This document shows, one piece after another, positions 57,101-62,985 of a stretch of DNA of 64,000 nucleotides. The position numbers were made by a program, and so were the translations under genes. The DNA is from Triatoma infestans (Eukaryota; Arthropoda; Insecta; Hemiptera; Reduviidae). The stretch spans positions 167,910 to 231,909 of the forward strand of contig JAAEAF010001935.1 of assembly GCA_011037195.1 (NCBI GenBank), written 5' to 3'. The notes beneath the pieces are model-generated. The model made no database searches, had not been told where the DNA came from, and saw only the letters and a list, made by a program, of their open reading frames with translations. Numbering within the stretch: position 1 is the stretch's first letter; the number at the start of each line of letters is the position of its first letter.

Positions 57101-58481
57101 GGATTCTTGCTGTCAGTACTATATTAGCAAGAAACGGATGGAATGATTGGGTTAGTATTATAGTTATTAATCTACTACATACCTTATTATTTTATTGGAA
57201 TATTAATTTTGGTAGGCTAACAGAAAAATAGAAAATAATCCAAAAAATACTTCCCCAGTTTTTAATTAATGTTAGCTCATTAATATTGCACTAATCTAAC
57301 CTCATGTGTGCAACTTACATTTTACAACAGTTGGTTTTATTTTACTACTTTTTGCCAGCGAACTCTTAACCTAGAAGTCTTTGGCATGATCCTATTTATT
57401 TCTTTCTGTGGCATTACATACCAATAATGTTTTTGGCCAGCGCTCACTTCAAAATGGAACTTTCTTATACTTTGAAATACAATGGTTACGCATTTAAAAT
57501 TCCTTAGGAGCTTTAAACACTTAAGTTTAATATCTCACGGACACAGCATTAAGAAATAACACTCATGCTGATACTAAATGAGTATTGGACCTGATTGCTT
57601 CAGTTCACCTGTATCTGTTTGTTCAGCAGATCTAAGCACTGCCAAGTGCTGTAAATGTTTAAATATTATGTAAGGAGATAACATACAGTTGGACGGGTAA
57701 ATCACAATAGTAATCGAACAATATTATTTATTGTGGAAACATTAAAATGAATATTTATATTTTACATGTAAAAGCTAAAATGTTGTATTGGTTTTGTGGC
57801 TAAAGAGCTGTCAGTTGCAGGCCAGACCCTGTGACAACATTGCAAAGTACCATTTATGACCCTACAAGCCTATCTAAAATAAACTAAAAAAAAAAATTAA
57901 AAGATAAAATCTGTATAACTTTTTGTATAAATCTTGAAGAACCGGTAAGATAAGGGCATTTGCTAGAGGCTTTCTTATCTGCATTGGTTCACAGAATAAT
58001 ATTGAATACAGCCCATGACTTATATTTATTTAATTGGCGGACTTTTGCCGCGCATGTGTTTGAAACCCCTGACATAACATAATTTTTTCACTTCCTAAAA
58101 CTAATTATATTGATAATGTAGGTAATTGCAGCTTGATAGAAAATAAAACTTAATAATTTTCAATTATTTATTATTGTTATTACTATCAATTTTTTAAATA
58201 ACAATTTTTTTTATTACCATTTTTATTTAAAAATGAAACTCCTTGTAACCAGTAAGTTGTATTCATTTTTTTGTTTCCTTCGCATATTAGGAATTCATTA
58301 AACATTCAATTTCACTGCCTTATAATTAAAATCTATTAGTATCGACACTGGTAATATTTGTATTCCTATTCAGTAGTTAAAAATTTAATAACCAATTCAT
58401 AAAGCTTATTAAGCAGATTTTCTGTTGCAGGTTAATCTTCGACTAAACAAGTTTAATGACATCATTGAAACTATCATCTAA
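36086..58481 (+). CDS. Secreted microexon protein (7 coding exons, ~159 aa)
   Basis: Unrecognised family. Coding exons: 36097-36174, 39151-39225, 45922-45963, 50567-50647, 53736-53822, 57085-57150 and 58431-58481 (stop TAA). Each internal exon has a pyrimidine-rich tract plus AG before it and GT(AAGT-like) after it. All are whole codons, so every intron is phase 0. The product starts with a signal peptide (MFTALVVFSLVSLTLA, predicted cut before or after G17). It then becomes an acidic Tyr/Pro/Asp/His-rich chain without Cys, and ends in a basic amphipathic segment (ILARNGWNDW...DIIETII). Exons 4 and 5 share DPLD-YPYVKDPY. It is probably extracellular, and a salivary or cuticle-type role is only a guess. 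Introns of 1.3-6.7 kb are packed with transposons. More microexons could have been missed. Confidence 0.7.
36632..37588 (-). pseudogene. Jockey RT, palm to C terminus (J1 ORF2)
   Basis: 318 open codons. FLDISQAFDRVWHEGL (first catalytic Asp) is followed by LAGVPQGSVLAPLLYSIYTSDLP, then TFADDTAIL (the YADD-equivalent pair), then WRIKINPHKSKYIVF and VRYLGLYLDKRLTW, and thumb sequence to a stop. The active-site residues are intact in this segment. The upstream part of RT lies in other frames because of the 23-bp duplication and a further break near 37880, so no complete enzyme can be made. Jockey is assigned from motif order and similarity to J2. Confidence 0.85.
37774..37819 (-). repeat. 23-bp tandem duplication inside RT
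   Basis: GGAGGCTAATAGGACGGTAGGAA appears twice in direct succession. The unit encodes the SYRPISLL motif of RT. A 23-nt gain is not divisible by three and shifts the frame. Confidence 0.85.
38036..39034 (-). pseudogene. Jockey endonuclease-RT linker region (J1 ORF2)
   Basis: Reads SEPFNYTIAAVYCPPNQ, then GGDYNAKHPRWGSR (AP-endonuclease motif with the catalytic Asp and Asn), LSSDHSPVMLTID (SDH motif), and then the linker to the RT N terminus. The first ~85 residues of the endonuclease are lost by 5' truncation. The Met at 39061 lies outside the element. Confidence 0.85.
39151..39225 (+). other. Exon 2 of microexon gene
   Basis: 25 codons between ATTTTTACAG and GTAAGT: RFQHQLEQQYEYVKPHY then PIVGDGKH. 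The EYVKPHYP stretch loosely resembles the YPYVKDPY repeat of exons 4 and 5. Confidence 0.75.
39502..39690 (+). repeat. tRNA-Ala SINE, copy 5 (5'-truncated)
   Basis: Starts at the B box (GGTTTCGAGTCC), then the full body and tail CATTGACCATAGATGTTGAC, GCGCCTTAAATT plus an A-run. The A box is missing. It lies in intron 2 in the sense orientation. Confidence 0.75.
40057..41363 (+). pseudogene. Jockey ORF1 (gag-like RNA-binding protein), frameshifted
   Basis: Frame 40057-40950 has a basic N terminus (PKKRSSTIVNSPPKTKKRQ), a central domain (IYVRNVIRFTDLCAVLSNLV...), and two zinc knuckles, CKRCQDYGHSKSYC and CVKCAGDHLTKDC. A one-base shift near 40952 (in GGAAAAGG) moves to the frame that holds the third knuckle CALCNGNHPANYKGC and a Pro/Ser-rich tail ending RNAP at the stop. 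Three CCHC knuckles are standard for Jockey ORF1, which coats element RNA. MDRIDD at 40075 could be the true start. Confidence 0.85.
41363..43947 (+). pseudogene. Jockey ORF2: endonuclease-reverse transcriptase, frameshifted
   Basis: The ATG overlaps the ORF1 stop (TAATG, 41361-41365), implying stop-restart translation. Endonuclease: LWNANGL (res ~12), TETHL (~39), AAVYCPPN, GGDYNAKHPFWGS, SSDHTPVIL. RT: SYRPISLLPILGKILEKLL, QFGFRQSHSTIQQ, FLDVSQAFDRVWHEGL (catalytic Asp), LAGVPQGSILAP. A shift near 43350 puts the second catalytic pair, TFADDTAIL, in another frame (43351-43947), with the thumb IKINPTKSKYIVF and RYLGLYLDKRLTW following. Without correction the RT would lose its active site, so the element is dead or trans-dependent. 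Confidence 0.85.
44204..45921. other. Intron 2 remainder
   Basis: AT-rich intronic DNA after J2. There is no repeat family that I recognise. A TTTCAG / GTAAGT pair at 44626-44651 brackets only 14 nt (see rejected list). The acceptor of exon 3 ends at 45921. Confidence 0.5.
45922..45963 (+). other. Exon 3 of microexon gene (42 nt)
   Basis: TTACTATTTCAG / 14 codons / GTAAGA: PWDYPEIDKDQDLQ. This is the shortest exon, and it keeps phase 0 and the acidic Tyr/Pro style of the protein. Confidence 0.7.
46369..46382 (+). repeat. SINE target-site duplication, left
   Basis: TTGTAATCGTGTCA, exact repeat at 46587-46600. The uninterrupted sequence (TATTGTAATCGTGTCAAATTT) is found in the other family A copies, which confirms the insertion point. 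Confidence 0.9.
46383..46586 (+). repeat. tRNA-derived SINE, second family
   Basis: 204 bp between perfect 14-bp duplications. A-box-like TGGTCTAGGGG at ~46395 and B-box-like AGTTCGAGCCCC at ~46439 are pol III promoter elements of a tRNA-like head. The body includes GCATCCGCCCCCGTCCACGA and TTGGACGTTAAGCCCGCCTG. The tail is A-rich. It is unrelated to the tRNA-Ala SINE body. A partial relative of its 3' part is at 62816-62905. Confidence 0.85.
46587..46600 (+). repeat. SINE target-site duplication, right
   Basis: TTGTAATCGTGTCA, identical to 46369-46382. Confidence 0.9.
48054..48883 (+). mobile_element. Internally deleted mariner element
   Basis: 830 bp flanked by TA (48052-48053 and 48884-48885). 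The terminal inverted repeats are ~35 bp: CGAGAGTCATTCAATAAGTA then ACGAGACAAATCGCTGTA at left, and the complement of TACAGCGATTTGTCTCGT then TACACATTGAATAACCTTCA at right. The TIRs match after a few changes. Full mariners are about 1.3 kb, so ~450 bp is missing, including most of the catalytic domain. It could still be mobilised in trans. Confidence 0.85.
48163..48806 (+). pseudogene. Mariner transposase remnant, catalytic core deleted
   Basis: N-terminal helix-turn-helix: HYTSEEQRSVIRFLVAEDIKG then EIHEKMLKVYRNNCLNRSNV and YKWVEQFKSG (TIR-binding domain). After a frameshift near 48350 the second HTH follows (NRRITVELIAEEVPANVGTV...), then ERWVPRQLTDAHKETR (the WVPR-L linker motif). The frame then jumps straight to SDFHLLGLLKEVQRGKHF and RWDKCTNVAGDSVEK, the C-terminal end. 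The first two Asp of the DDD triad and the HDNA region are gone. No transposase activity is possible. Confidence 0.85.
49431..49835. other. Spacer with G-run
   Basis: Intron 3 spacer. A G12 run sits at 49521-49532, a (GA)n tract at 49817-49829, and ATATTG-type words recur at 49632-49760. No gene seen. Confidence 0.45.
49836..50250 (-). repeat. Degenerate Helentron-like repeat, 3' part
   Basis: ATCTGGTGTCAAAAACACAC then ACGACTTTCTTCTTCCTG (49838-49876) is the decayed terminal hairpin and subterminal repeat read on minus. Further inward, TTTGAAATAAAAATGATT and TTTGAAGCTTTTTTAATAAAATCGC are relics of the block words. The 5' half is absent. Confidence 0.45.
50567..50647 (+). other. Exon 4 of microexon gene (YPYVKDPY repeat 1)
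   Basis: TTGATTTCAG / 27 codons / GTAAGT. YNTYLQFLQD is followed by DPLDHYPYVKDPYDGFG. The second half is duplicated in exon 5. Confidence 0.8.
50684..50877 (-). repeat. Truncated inverted-pair element, one arm
   Basis: Matches the left arm and spacer of the 31.5-kb element: GTCGTAGCATGCATATTCC, hammerhead-like box, AGAACAAATTCACCAAGTTC, TGTTTCTGTTACACTCACAC, then the spacer TTTTCTTATGCTTGTTGC. It stops a few bases into the right arm. The hammerhead-like motif lies at 50717-50746 on minus. Confidence 0.65.
50717..50746 (-). ncRNA. Hammerhead-like motif H8
   Basis: Minus strand: CTGACAA (last G changed), helix II GGAT-GAAA-ATCC, GAAA, ACCGGTT. One core base and the cleavage triplet (GTT in place of GTC) are off consensus, so it is probably inactive. 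Confidence 0.4.
51092..52640. other. Intron 4 spacer
   Basis: AT-rich intronic DNA. T-run at 51350-51360. Nothing recognised beyond chance short ORFs. Confidence 0.45.
52650..52830 (-). repeat. Single arm of the 17.4-kb type inverted-pair element
   Basis: GGTGGTTGGTTCTGCAGAGC, TGGAAAGCATCAGAGACATT, TTCCGTGGTAGCCTGC and TGTGGTCATCGACCGG repeat the leader and left arm of 17441-17560. After the hammerhead-like motif, CAGACAGTGTGCCAACACAG parallels the spacer at 17575. The inverted partner arm is absent. Confidence 0.65.
52731..52760 (-). ncRNA. Hammerhead-like motif H9
   Basis: Minus strand: CTGAAGA, helix II GGGCG-AA-CGCCC (perfect), GAAA, palindromic ACCGGT, GTC, with helix I CATC/GATG intact on both sides. 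All invariant boxes are present, making it the best single candidate for activity in this window. Confidence 0.65.
53460..53660. repeat. Inverted-pair element with hammerhead-like motifs
   Basis: The leader AATATGTGGATGGATCCGCA, shared with 31490, is followed by a left arm with minus-strand motif (53532-53561) and, after ~35 bp, a right arm with plus-strand motif (53595-53623). TGCTTATTTTTGTTGTTTC faces GAAACAACAAAAATAAGCA. About 200 bp. The motifs read CTGACGG (minus) and GTGACGA (plus), each with one core change. No duplication found. Lies in intron 4. Confidence 0.6.
53736..53822 (+). other. Exon 5 of microexon gene (YPYVKDPY repeat 2)
   Basis: TTTATTTCAG / 29 codons / GTAATT. PSSEKKRDEHHSDPLDE then YPYVKDPYNEEG. 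DPLD-YPYVKDPY matches exon 4 almost residue for residue. KKR may be a basic processing-type site, which is speculative. Confidence 0.8.
54090..54957 (-). mobile_element. Helentron/HINE-like element, family A copy 6 (3'-truncated)
   Basis: Minus-strand 5' end ACTTTTTCCTACTGCTAGTAAGAGG at ~54957, a (GT)n at 54812-54832, and block 1 with a CCGGAAGT box at ~54690. Part of block 2 continues across the insert to ~54090. The subterminal repeat and hairpin are missing. A 290-bp A-tailed insert sits at 54161-54450. Lies in intron 5. Confidence 0.6.
54161..54450 (-). mobile_element. A-tailed retroposed insert with 15-bp TSD
   Basis: Flanked by ATTAATATTATTTAG (54146-54160) and ATTAATATTGTTTAG (54451-54465), one mismatch. 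Begins with T10 on plus, so it is a poly(A)-ended minus-strand insert. No tRNA-like box or LINE protein motif was recognised. It may be the 3' UTR of an unidentified LINE. Confidence 0.6.
55158..55240 (+). pseudogene. Decayed third YPYVKDPY exon
   Basis: Long pyrimidine tract plus CAG (to 55157) and a GTAAAT donor at 55241 remain. The sequence aligns with exon 5 base for base in its second half (AATATCCATATG-GAAAGA-CCTTAC). It is 83 nt in place of 87, carries an in-frame TGA at 55176 when read in phase 0, and has TAA near its end. If spliced in, it would truncate the protein after exon 5. It is either a dead exon duplicate or a poison exon. Confidence 0.75.
55700..56050 (-). pseudogene. LINE 3'-end relic
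   Basis: Minus strand: RGLRWVDRLKECTRAGLGFTNWI (~55770-55840), which resembles the G-R-RW-D-LKE-------G---W C-terminal end of RTE-like insect LINEs. Upstream frames have stops. Weak evidence from one motif. Confidence 0.4.
56750..56870. repeat. Small foldback with degenerate hammerhead-like boxes
   Basis: TTCTTTGTTGTTCTAGTTTC (56742-56762) faces GAAACGTAGAGCAACAAAGAA (56814-56834). GTACCATTAG faces TTAATGGTAC. The minus strand reads CTGAAGA (56787-56793) and later GAAAC. The plus-side core is lost. Fits the inverted-pair class. Confidence 0.45.
57085..57150 (+). other. Exon 6 of microexon gene
   Basis: TTTTCCGGCTCTAG / 22 codons / GTTAGT: SGQEKRILAVSTILARNG then WNDW. The acceptor is slightly weaker (TAG) and the donor less typical (GTTAGT). 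Linked to the gene by phase, strand and order, because exon 7 follows in the same phase with a stop. Confidence 0.6.
57151..58430. other. Intron 6
   Basis: 1280 bp, AT-rich. No repeat family recognised. An ATG plus six codons before GTAAGT at 58233 is noted in the rejected list. Confidence 0.45.
58431..58481 (+). other. Exon 7 of microexon gene, coding part with stop
   Basis: TCTGTTGCAG / VNLRLNKFNDIIETII then TAA at 58479-58481. Together with exon 6 it forms a basic amphipathic C-terminal segment. The exon continues as 3' UTR. Confidence 0.65.
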
Positions 58482-58577
58482 AGTAAATAATATAACATCA
58501 TTCATCTATCGATGTTTATCTCCAAAAAAAAAAAAATATATAACTAAATTTACAAATGTAATTATAAATTACATTCA

Positions 58578-58583
58578 AATAAA
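58578..58583 (+). terminator. Candidate poly(A) signal
   Basis: AATAAA about 97 nt after the stop codon of exon 7, in an AT-rich 3' UTR. It is the first such hexamer after the stop, though AAATAATATAAC-type variants precede it. Confidence 0.5.
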
Positions 58584-58599
58584 CAGACAAACCTAATTA

Positions 58600-59730
58600 T
58601 TCCCCCCCCCCAAAATTTCTTTTTTCAATTCTTACTGCATGAGGTTAATTTCAATAACTTAATACATAATATTTGGGAAAAATTGTTAATTAAGATTAAT
58701 ATTACCAGTTAAGGAACAGGATAAAAAGAAATATGACTGTATTTTGTAATCTATCTTACATTCCTATCAATTATTAATATTTAAAATTATTCAAAACTAT
58801 ATGAAAAATTTGCAACTATGACGTAAATTATGGCGATTAAATTCTAGAATTAAATGAGATTGTTTTATTTTAAATTCCCATATTTTATTGTTATATTATT
58901 TTTAATTCTTTATTTATCTTACTTTTATTTGAATAAAGTAATAATATATTCTATTGTTTTTATTAATATATGTAGTAGTGCTCTTATGTAAATTATAATT
59001 CTGATTAATATGTAACGTATTGGCCAACTTTTTGTTATACGACTATGTTCTGAAACAAACTATTATTATTATTATTAAAAAACACGATGTACCATGTAAT
59101 ATTGTTTAATATAGTTTTTAAAAAAATTATATATTCCATTTAAAACAGATTTACAATACATTTGCAATATATTAATCGATTTAATTTGAAGATCAGGGAA
59201 GAAGGAAACTAACGTTATGTTCACAGTCTGCTCTCCTTCGACCGGAACACTAGAGAGAAGAATTCGATACATTTGGCGGAAAATGTCATGCTGAAAAAAA
59301 AAGCTGAGATAATTAATGAACTCCGTTTCCTCATGTCTGTTTAGAAAGCCACTTTGAAGGCTTTCAAGAACCGCCTATAAATTATTAGGGGTGGCCATAT
59401 AATGAAAAATTAAACTCCTTTCTAATAATAAGCATAGTTATAACTTATGATGGGGTAACATGATATTACTATCGACCCTACAATAATGGTAGACAATGGC
59501 AAGCATGACGTCTTCCCCCTTCTGAATGTGTCTATGGACATTTGATTTTGGCGTTTCTTTAATTTACCCAAAACCAGTGGTGTTTAATGTTTAATAATGT
59601 GATTGAACTGACCACAGGTCAGTAGCAAAAAAAAAAGAAGAGAAACGGCATCATATATTCAAGTAGAGAGGTTGCAAAAAGACTTGCACTCTTATCAACA
59701 ATAATCTGATGATCTAGATGAGACTTTTTT
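58600..59730. other. AT-rich spacer
   Basis: C10 run at 58602-58611 and AAT repeats near 59060. No gene or repeat boundary recognised. Confidence 0.45.
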
Positions 59731-59807
59731 AAAGTGGAGGCCGGGAAAAAGAAATTCGATATCGGCTGTTCTTCGAAAAAGAAGAAAAGATGCCGGTTTA
59801 GTAGATG

Positions 59808-59866
59808 GAAGTTAATCGCTACTGTTAACTTCCGTTTCAGAAACCTGGTACAGTTAGATTACCACG
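59808..59866 (+). repeat. Short dispersed repeat Y, copy 1
   Basis: GGAAGTTAATCGCTACTGTT through ACAGTTAGATTACCACG resembles 62927-62985 at about 80 percent by eye, same strand. Confidence 0.5.
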
Positions 59867-60074
59867 TTATTAAAGAGCATCGGGCAGCATATCAAAGGGA
59901 AGTCCTCAACAAATCAAACATATTCGTTTTAATCAGTAGTTCATGAGTTTATTGTTTCACCTCTGGCCAAACTCATTTAAAAAAATTCAATCCTCGTACT
60001 GATCTCAGCCAGTAATTACTTCAAATCTAATTACTATAACACTAACCCAGCAAATGTCTAAACTTTTAATTTAT

Positions 60075-60138
60075 TTAGTTTGGTTTTAAATAGAAAATAA
60101 TGATCGCTAGTTTGGTTTTAAATAGAAAATAATGATCG
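60075..60138 (+). repeat. 32-bp tandem duplication
   Basis: TAGTTTGGTTTTAAATAGAA plus AATAATGATCGC occurs twice in direct succession. Confidence 0.8.
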
Positions 60139-60443
60139 CTAAAAAATTTGGTTATAAATTTATAAACAGACTTTGTAAATATAAAAGTTTACAAAAATAT
60201 AAAATAAATAAATAAATGAAAATAACAGCCAAATAAAAATAAAAAAATGTATGAGAAACTGAACAAAATGGTTCATCTGAACAATAGACTGGTACGCTTT
60301 CCTCGGAAAAATGAATCAATAACACATTTATTTAAAAAAAAAAATGAAAAGTTTAACCATTTTAATGGGCTGTTAAAAGTGAAAAATGATTTGTTGCTAT
60401 TACTTGTTCAGAAACTTTCAGTTTCAGTGGTAGCTGCAGTTTT

Positions 60444-60508
60444 ATTCATCGACAATGTTAGAATAAGCTTGCAATACAGACAATTGCTACAAACACCAAA
60501 TTAACTTT
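60444..60508 (+). repeat. ~63-bp direct repeat X, left copy
   Basis: TTATTCATCGACAATGTTAG ... GCTACAAACACCAAATTAA. Recurs at 62304-62368 with a single 2-nt difference, flanking the segment that holds the R2-like fragment. Confidence 0.75.
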
Positions 60509-61682
60509 CCCCCTCCAATAAATCTCTTCTCTCTTCCCTCTTGAATCTAACAATTAAAATTTTTTAAATTGTATCATTCTCACAATTTTGATTCTGTCCA
60601 ATTAGATCGGTTATCGAGTATTATTTAATCAATAGTGTAAGTGAATAAGTTTTTGAGAAACATTAATACATGATACTCCAGTCATTTTTTTTTTTAAATC
60701 ACACTTCTTATTGTGGACGCCTTCATTCCTACAGTTTCAATAACATAACGTTAAAAACTAAAAAAAAAGAAGAAGGAACCTAGAAACTATTTTTTTTTAA
60801 CTCCAGTTTTGTTTAAAATGAAAAAAAACAAAGATTAAAATATTTTTTTAATAAGACAAAGGGAAAAAATTATAAAATTTAAGATTTCAAAAACTTCTAC
60901 CAAAAAAAAAATAAAATGATTACAATGGCAAGAATATCATTCGTTTCAATGCGCTACGATAGCTGAGTGGTTAGTAGAGGCGCGGACCGCTAAGCTAATC
61001 ACTGAGGTTTTACTGGGTATCTAGACTGGTACCGAGATGTGTTGGTGAGGTTGTCAGCTGGTAGCGTGTGTACATTGTGACATGTGTACACTATCTGTAT
61101 AGTTCCATTCCATCCCATAGTATAGTTCCTCCCAATTTCCTGATAATCTGTCTTGGCCTATCGTTTCCATCCAAGTGAATACAGTATTGTACACCTTGAA
61201 TCAAGATTTGTGCACCTTGATCCAACTCTACAATGAAGGCCTCTTTCTCCATTGGACTTCCCATTTTTATTAAACTACTAAACCCATTCCCACTACCAAC
61301 CTTCGTAAATAATTCAGAAATTGTTCGATCGCACATTAGAGAGAGAGAGAAACAATTTATTTATAAATATTTACAATTACAAATATAAATAAATGATGCT
61401 GCCTTAACTTAGTTAGGTTGCTGAAAACACAGCATACCGATCAATCTAGATAGATATGTAATTATATATCACCGTCAATGGTCCTTAATAATCAATGATC
61501 ATAAATAAAATCAGTGCAATAACAGGTACCTTGCTGATAAAAACAGATTAAAATAGCAATGAATAAACACTTTGTCGGTTATATGATTAACAAAAATATC
61601 AGAAAACAAAAAAGATAGAATATGTGTTTGTACATATCCATGTCCAATAAAAGTATGACTAGTTAGTCTTAGTCCATAAAAA
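60509..61682. other. Sequence between direct repeat X and the R2-like frame
   Basis: If 60509-62303 is one insertion, this is its 3' UTR on minus. It holds an 81-codon minus-strand frame at 61091-61336 with no recognised domain, a (GA)n at 61340-61351, and the tRNA-like motif at 60955. It may itself be composite. Confidence 0.35.
60955..61030 (+). repeat. Degenerate tRNA-like (Ser-type) SINE head
   Basis: GCTACGATAGCTGAGTGGTTAG resembles the acceptor/D-arm and A box of tRNA-Ser. A poor B-box-like GGTTTTACTGG follows near 61005. It cannot fold as a full tRNA by eye, so it is most likely a SINE relic. Confidence 0.35.
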
Positions 61683-62300
61683 CTACAAAAACACATCCAG
61701 ACAGATAGGATAGTCAATATGTTTTGGAAGGTAGAGAGGAGGCGAGCTGGACGTTAAGTCCCATATACATGGTGCTGGATAATACCTAGCGAATCCAATA
61801 TTATATTTTCTGATAGGAGCGATTGTTCCTTTGCTTTGATTCCAATCTCCTCCAAGAATTTGCCGGTGAATCGAGGGATTGTTCCACGGGCTCCAAACCA
61901 CAGCCCTTTTACAGTAAAATCCCTCTCGCAACTTTTCTTTCAAGGAAGGGATGCACTTCTCGTAGATGCTTTTCTTTTCTTTATCTACGTCTTCTGCTTG
62001 ATTCGGGTTGTTCGACTCAAACAGGACCGTAGGATCAATTATCATGGCCATCCTATTATTTTTTGGAAAGGCCACTATGTCCGCGTACCTTGGCGCCCCA
62101 TCCGTATCCACGCAGTAGACTTCCTCGAAGCACGACATTCCTTTATCTCTGAGCTGCCCCAGAATCCTTCGCTTCACACCATGATGGCGACGTGTGACAA
62201 GGAGCATGTTGAACGAGCATTTTCCCAATACATGGGAAGGGGTTTCCGATTCTCTACCGCATCTGCGGCAAAGGACTCCAACATCTCCGGCCACTTGTCC
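61683..62300 (-). pseudogene. R2-like retrotransposon C terminus (knuckle plus RLE endonuclease)
   Basis: 203 codons. CRRCGRESETPSHVLGKC (CCHC knuckle), then RRHHGVKRRI, then DTDGAPRYADIVAFPKNN and AMIIDPTVLFESN. These match the restriction-like endonuclease domain that ends R2-group LINEs (R-H, then PD/AD...D, with downstream K/E). RT and N-terminal zinc fingers are absent (5' truncation). The frame itself is open to a proper stop at 61683, so this copy may be fairly young. Bounded by direct repeat X at 62304. Confidence 0.75.
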
Positions 62301-62303
62301 GCT

Positions 62304-62368
62304 TATTCATCGACAATGTTAGAATAAGCTTGCAATACAGACAATTGCTACAAACTCACCAAATTAAA
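62304..62368 (+). repeat. ~63-bp direct repeat X, right copy
   Basis: See 60444-60508. It starts immediately at the 5'-truncated end of the R2-like fragment, as expected for a target-site duplication. Confidence 0.75.
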
Positions 62369-62815
62369 AATAAATAACCATTCCCTTTCCGAAGATTTCC
62401 CAGCTAAAATCTTTTCATCATCCATATTCATCCAGAATTAGTTTTTAGGCACTTTCGGCCGATAAGGTCAATCAAGCCTGCGTGTAACCAATAATCTGGA
62501 ATGAAGAAGCAATTTACTTTTAATTTCCATTTAACCAGGATTTAACCACCCAAGTGACTGACCATCTGGCTGTTTGCGAATTAGCTGGGAAGTTTCAGTT
62601 GGAGCAGACTTACCATTCACAACTAAGTATTATGACGATGAAATCAGCAACATTTTCCATAGCAGACAAAATAATTTTCCATTAAAATCTAAAAAAAAAC
62701 TTACTAGAATATGAGATTAACTACATTTCGGTTGAATTCTCTTTTCAGATTCTCTTCCCAATCTTGAAGTTTTAGATTTTATTTGTGTATAATTTGAATA
62801 ATATATAGTAATCAT

Positions 62816-62905
62816 GTTTAACATCCGCCTCTGTCCAGTACACTTGGATCAGTACTTGGACGTAATAAAGCCCGCCTGATAAAATGGGCATAACTTTAAT
62901 TTACT
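62816..62905 (+). repeat. Partial SINE (second family), 3' part
   Basis: CATCCGCCTCTGTCCAGTAC, TTGGACGTAATAAAGCCCGC and CTGATAAAATGGGCATAACTTT parallel the body and tail of the SINE at 46383-46586. The tRNA-like head is missing. Confidence 0.55.
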
Positions 62906-62926
62906 ATTAAAATTTCAGTTTAAATA

Positions 62927-62985
62927 GAAGCTAATCTCTAATGTTAACTTCCGTTCTAGAAATCTGCTACAGTTAGTATACCAAG
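62927..62985 (+). repeat. Short dispersed repeat Y, copy 2
   Basis: Resembles 59808-59866. Shared words: GTTAACTTCCGTT and ACAGTTAG. Confidence 0.5.

Noticed and set aside
58233..58250. ATGAAACTCCTTGTAACC followed by GTAAGT as an alternative first exon
   Set aside because: Only six codons, no supporting acceptor exon in a signal-peptide frame, and it lies inside the last intron of the gene.
36086..58481. Assignment of the microexon gene to the aphid BICYCLE family
   Set aside because: Microexons and secretion are similar, but the protein has no Cys and no C-Y-C motifs.
60247..60504. 85-codon ORF starting MYEKLNKMVHLNN
   Set aside because: The last third is direct repeat X and the rest is low-complexity Lys/Asn/Leu sequence typical of AT-rich DNA.
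61091..61336. 81-codon minus-strand ORF as a gene
   Set aside because: No recognisable domain and no splice or promoter context. It lies in what is probably the untranslated part of the R2-like insertion.
61836..62327. 163-codon plus-strand ORF
   Set aside because: Antisense to the R2-like endonuclease frame. It has no motif of its own.
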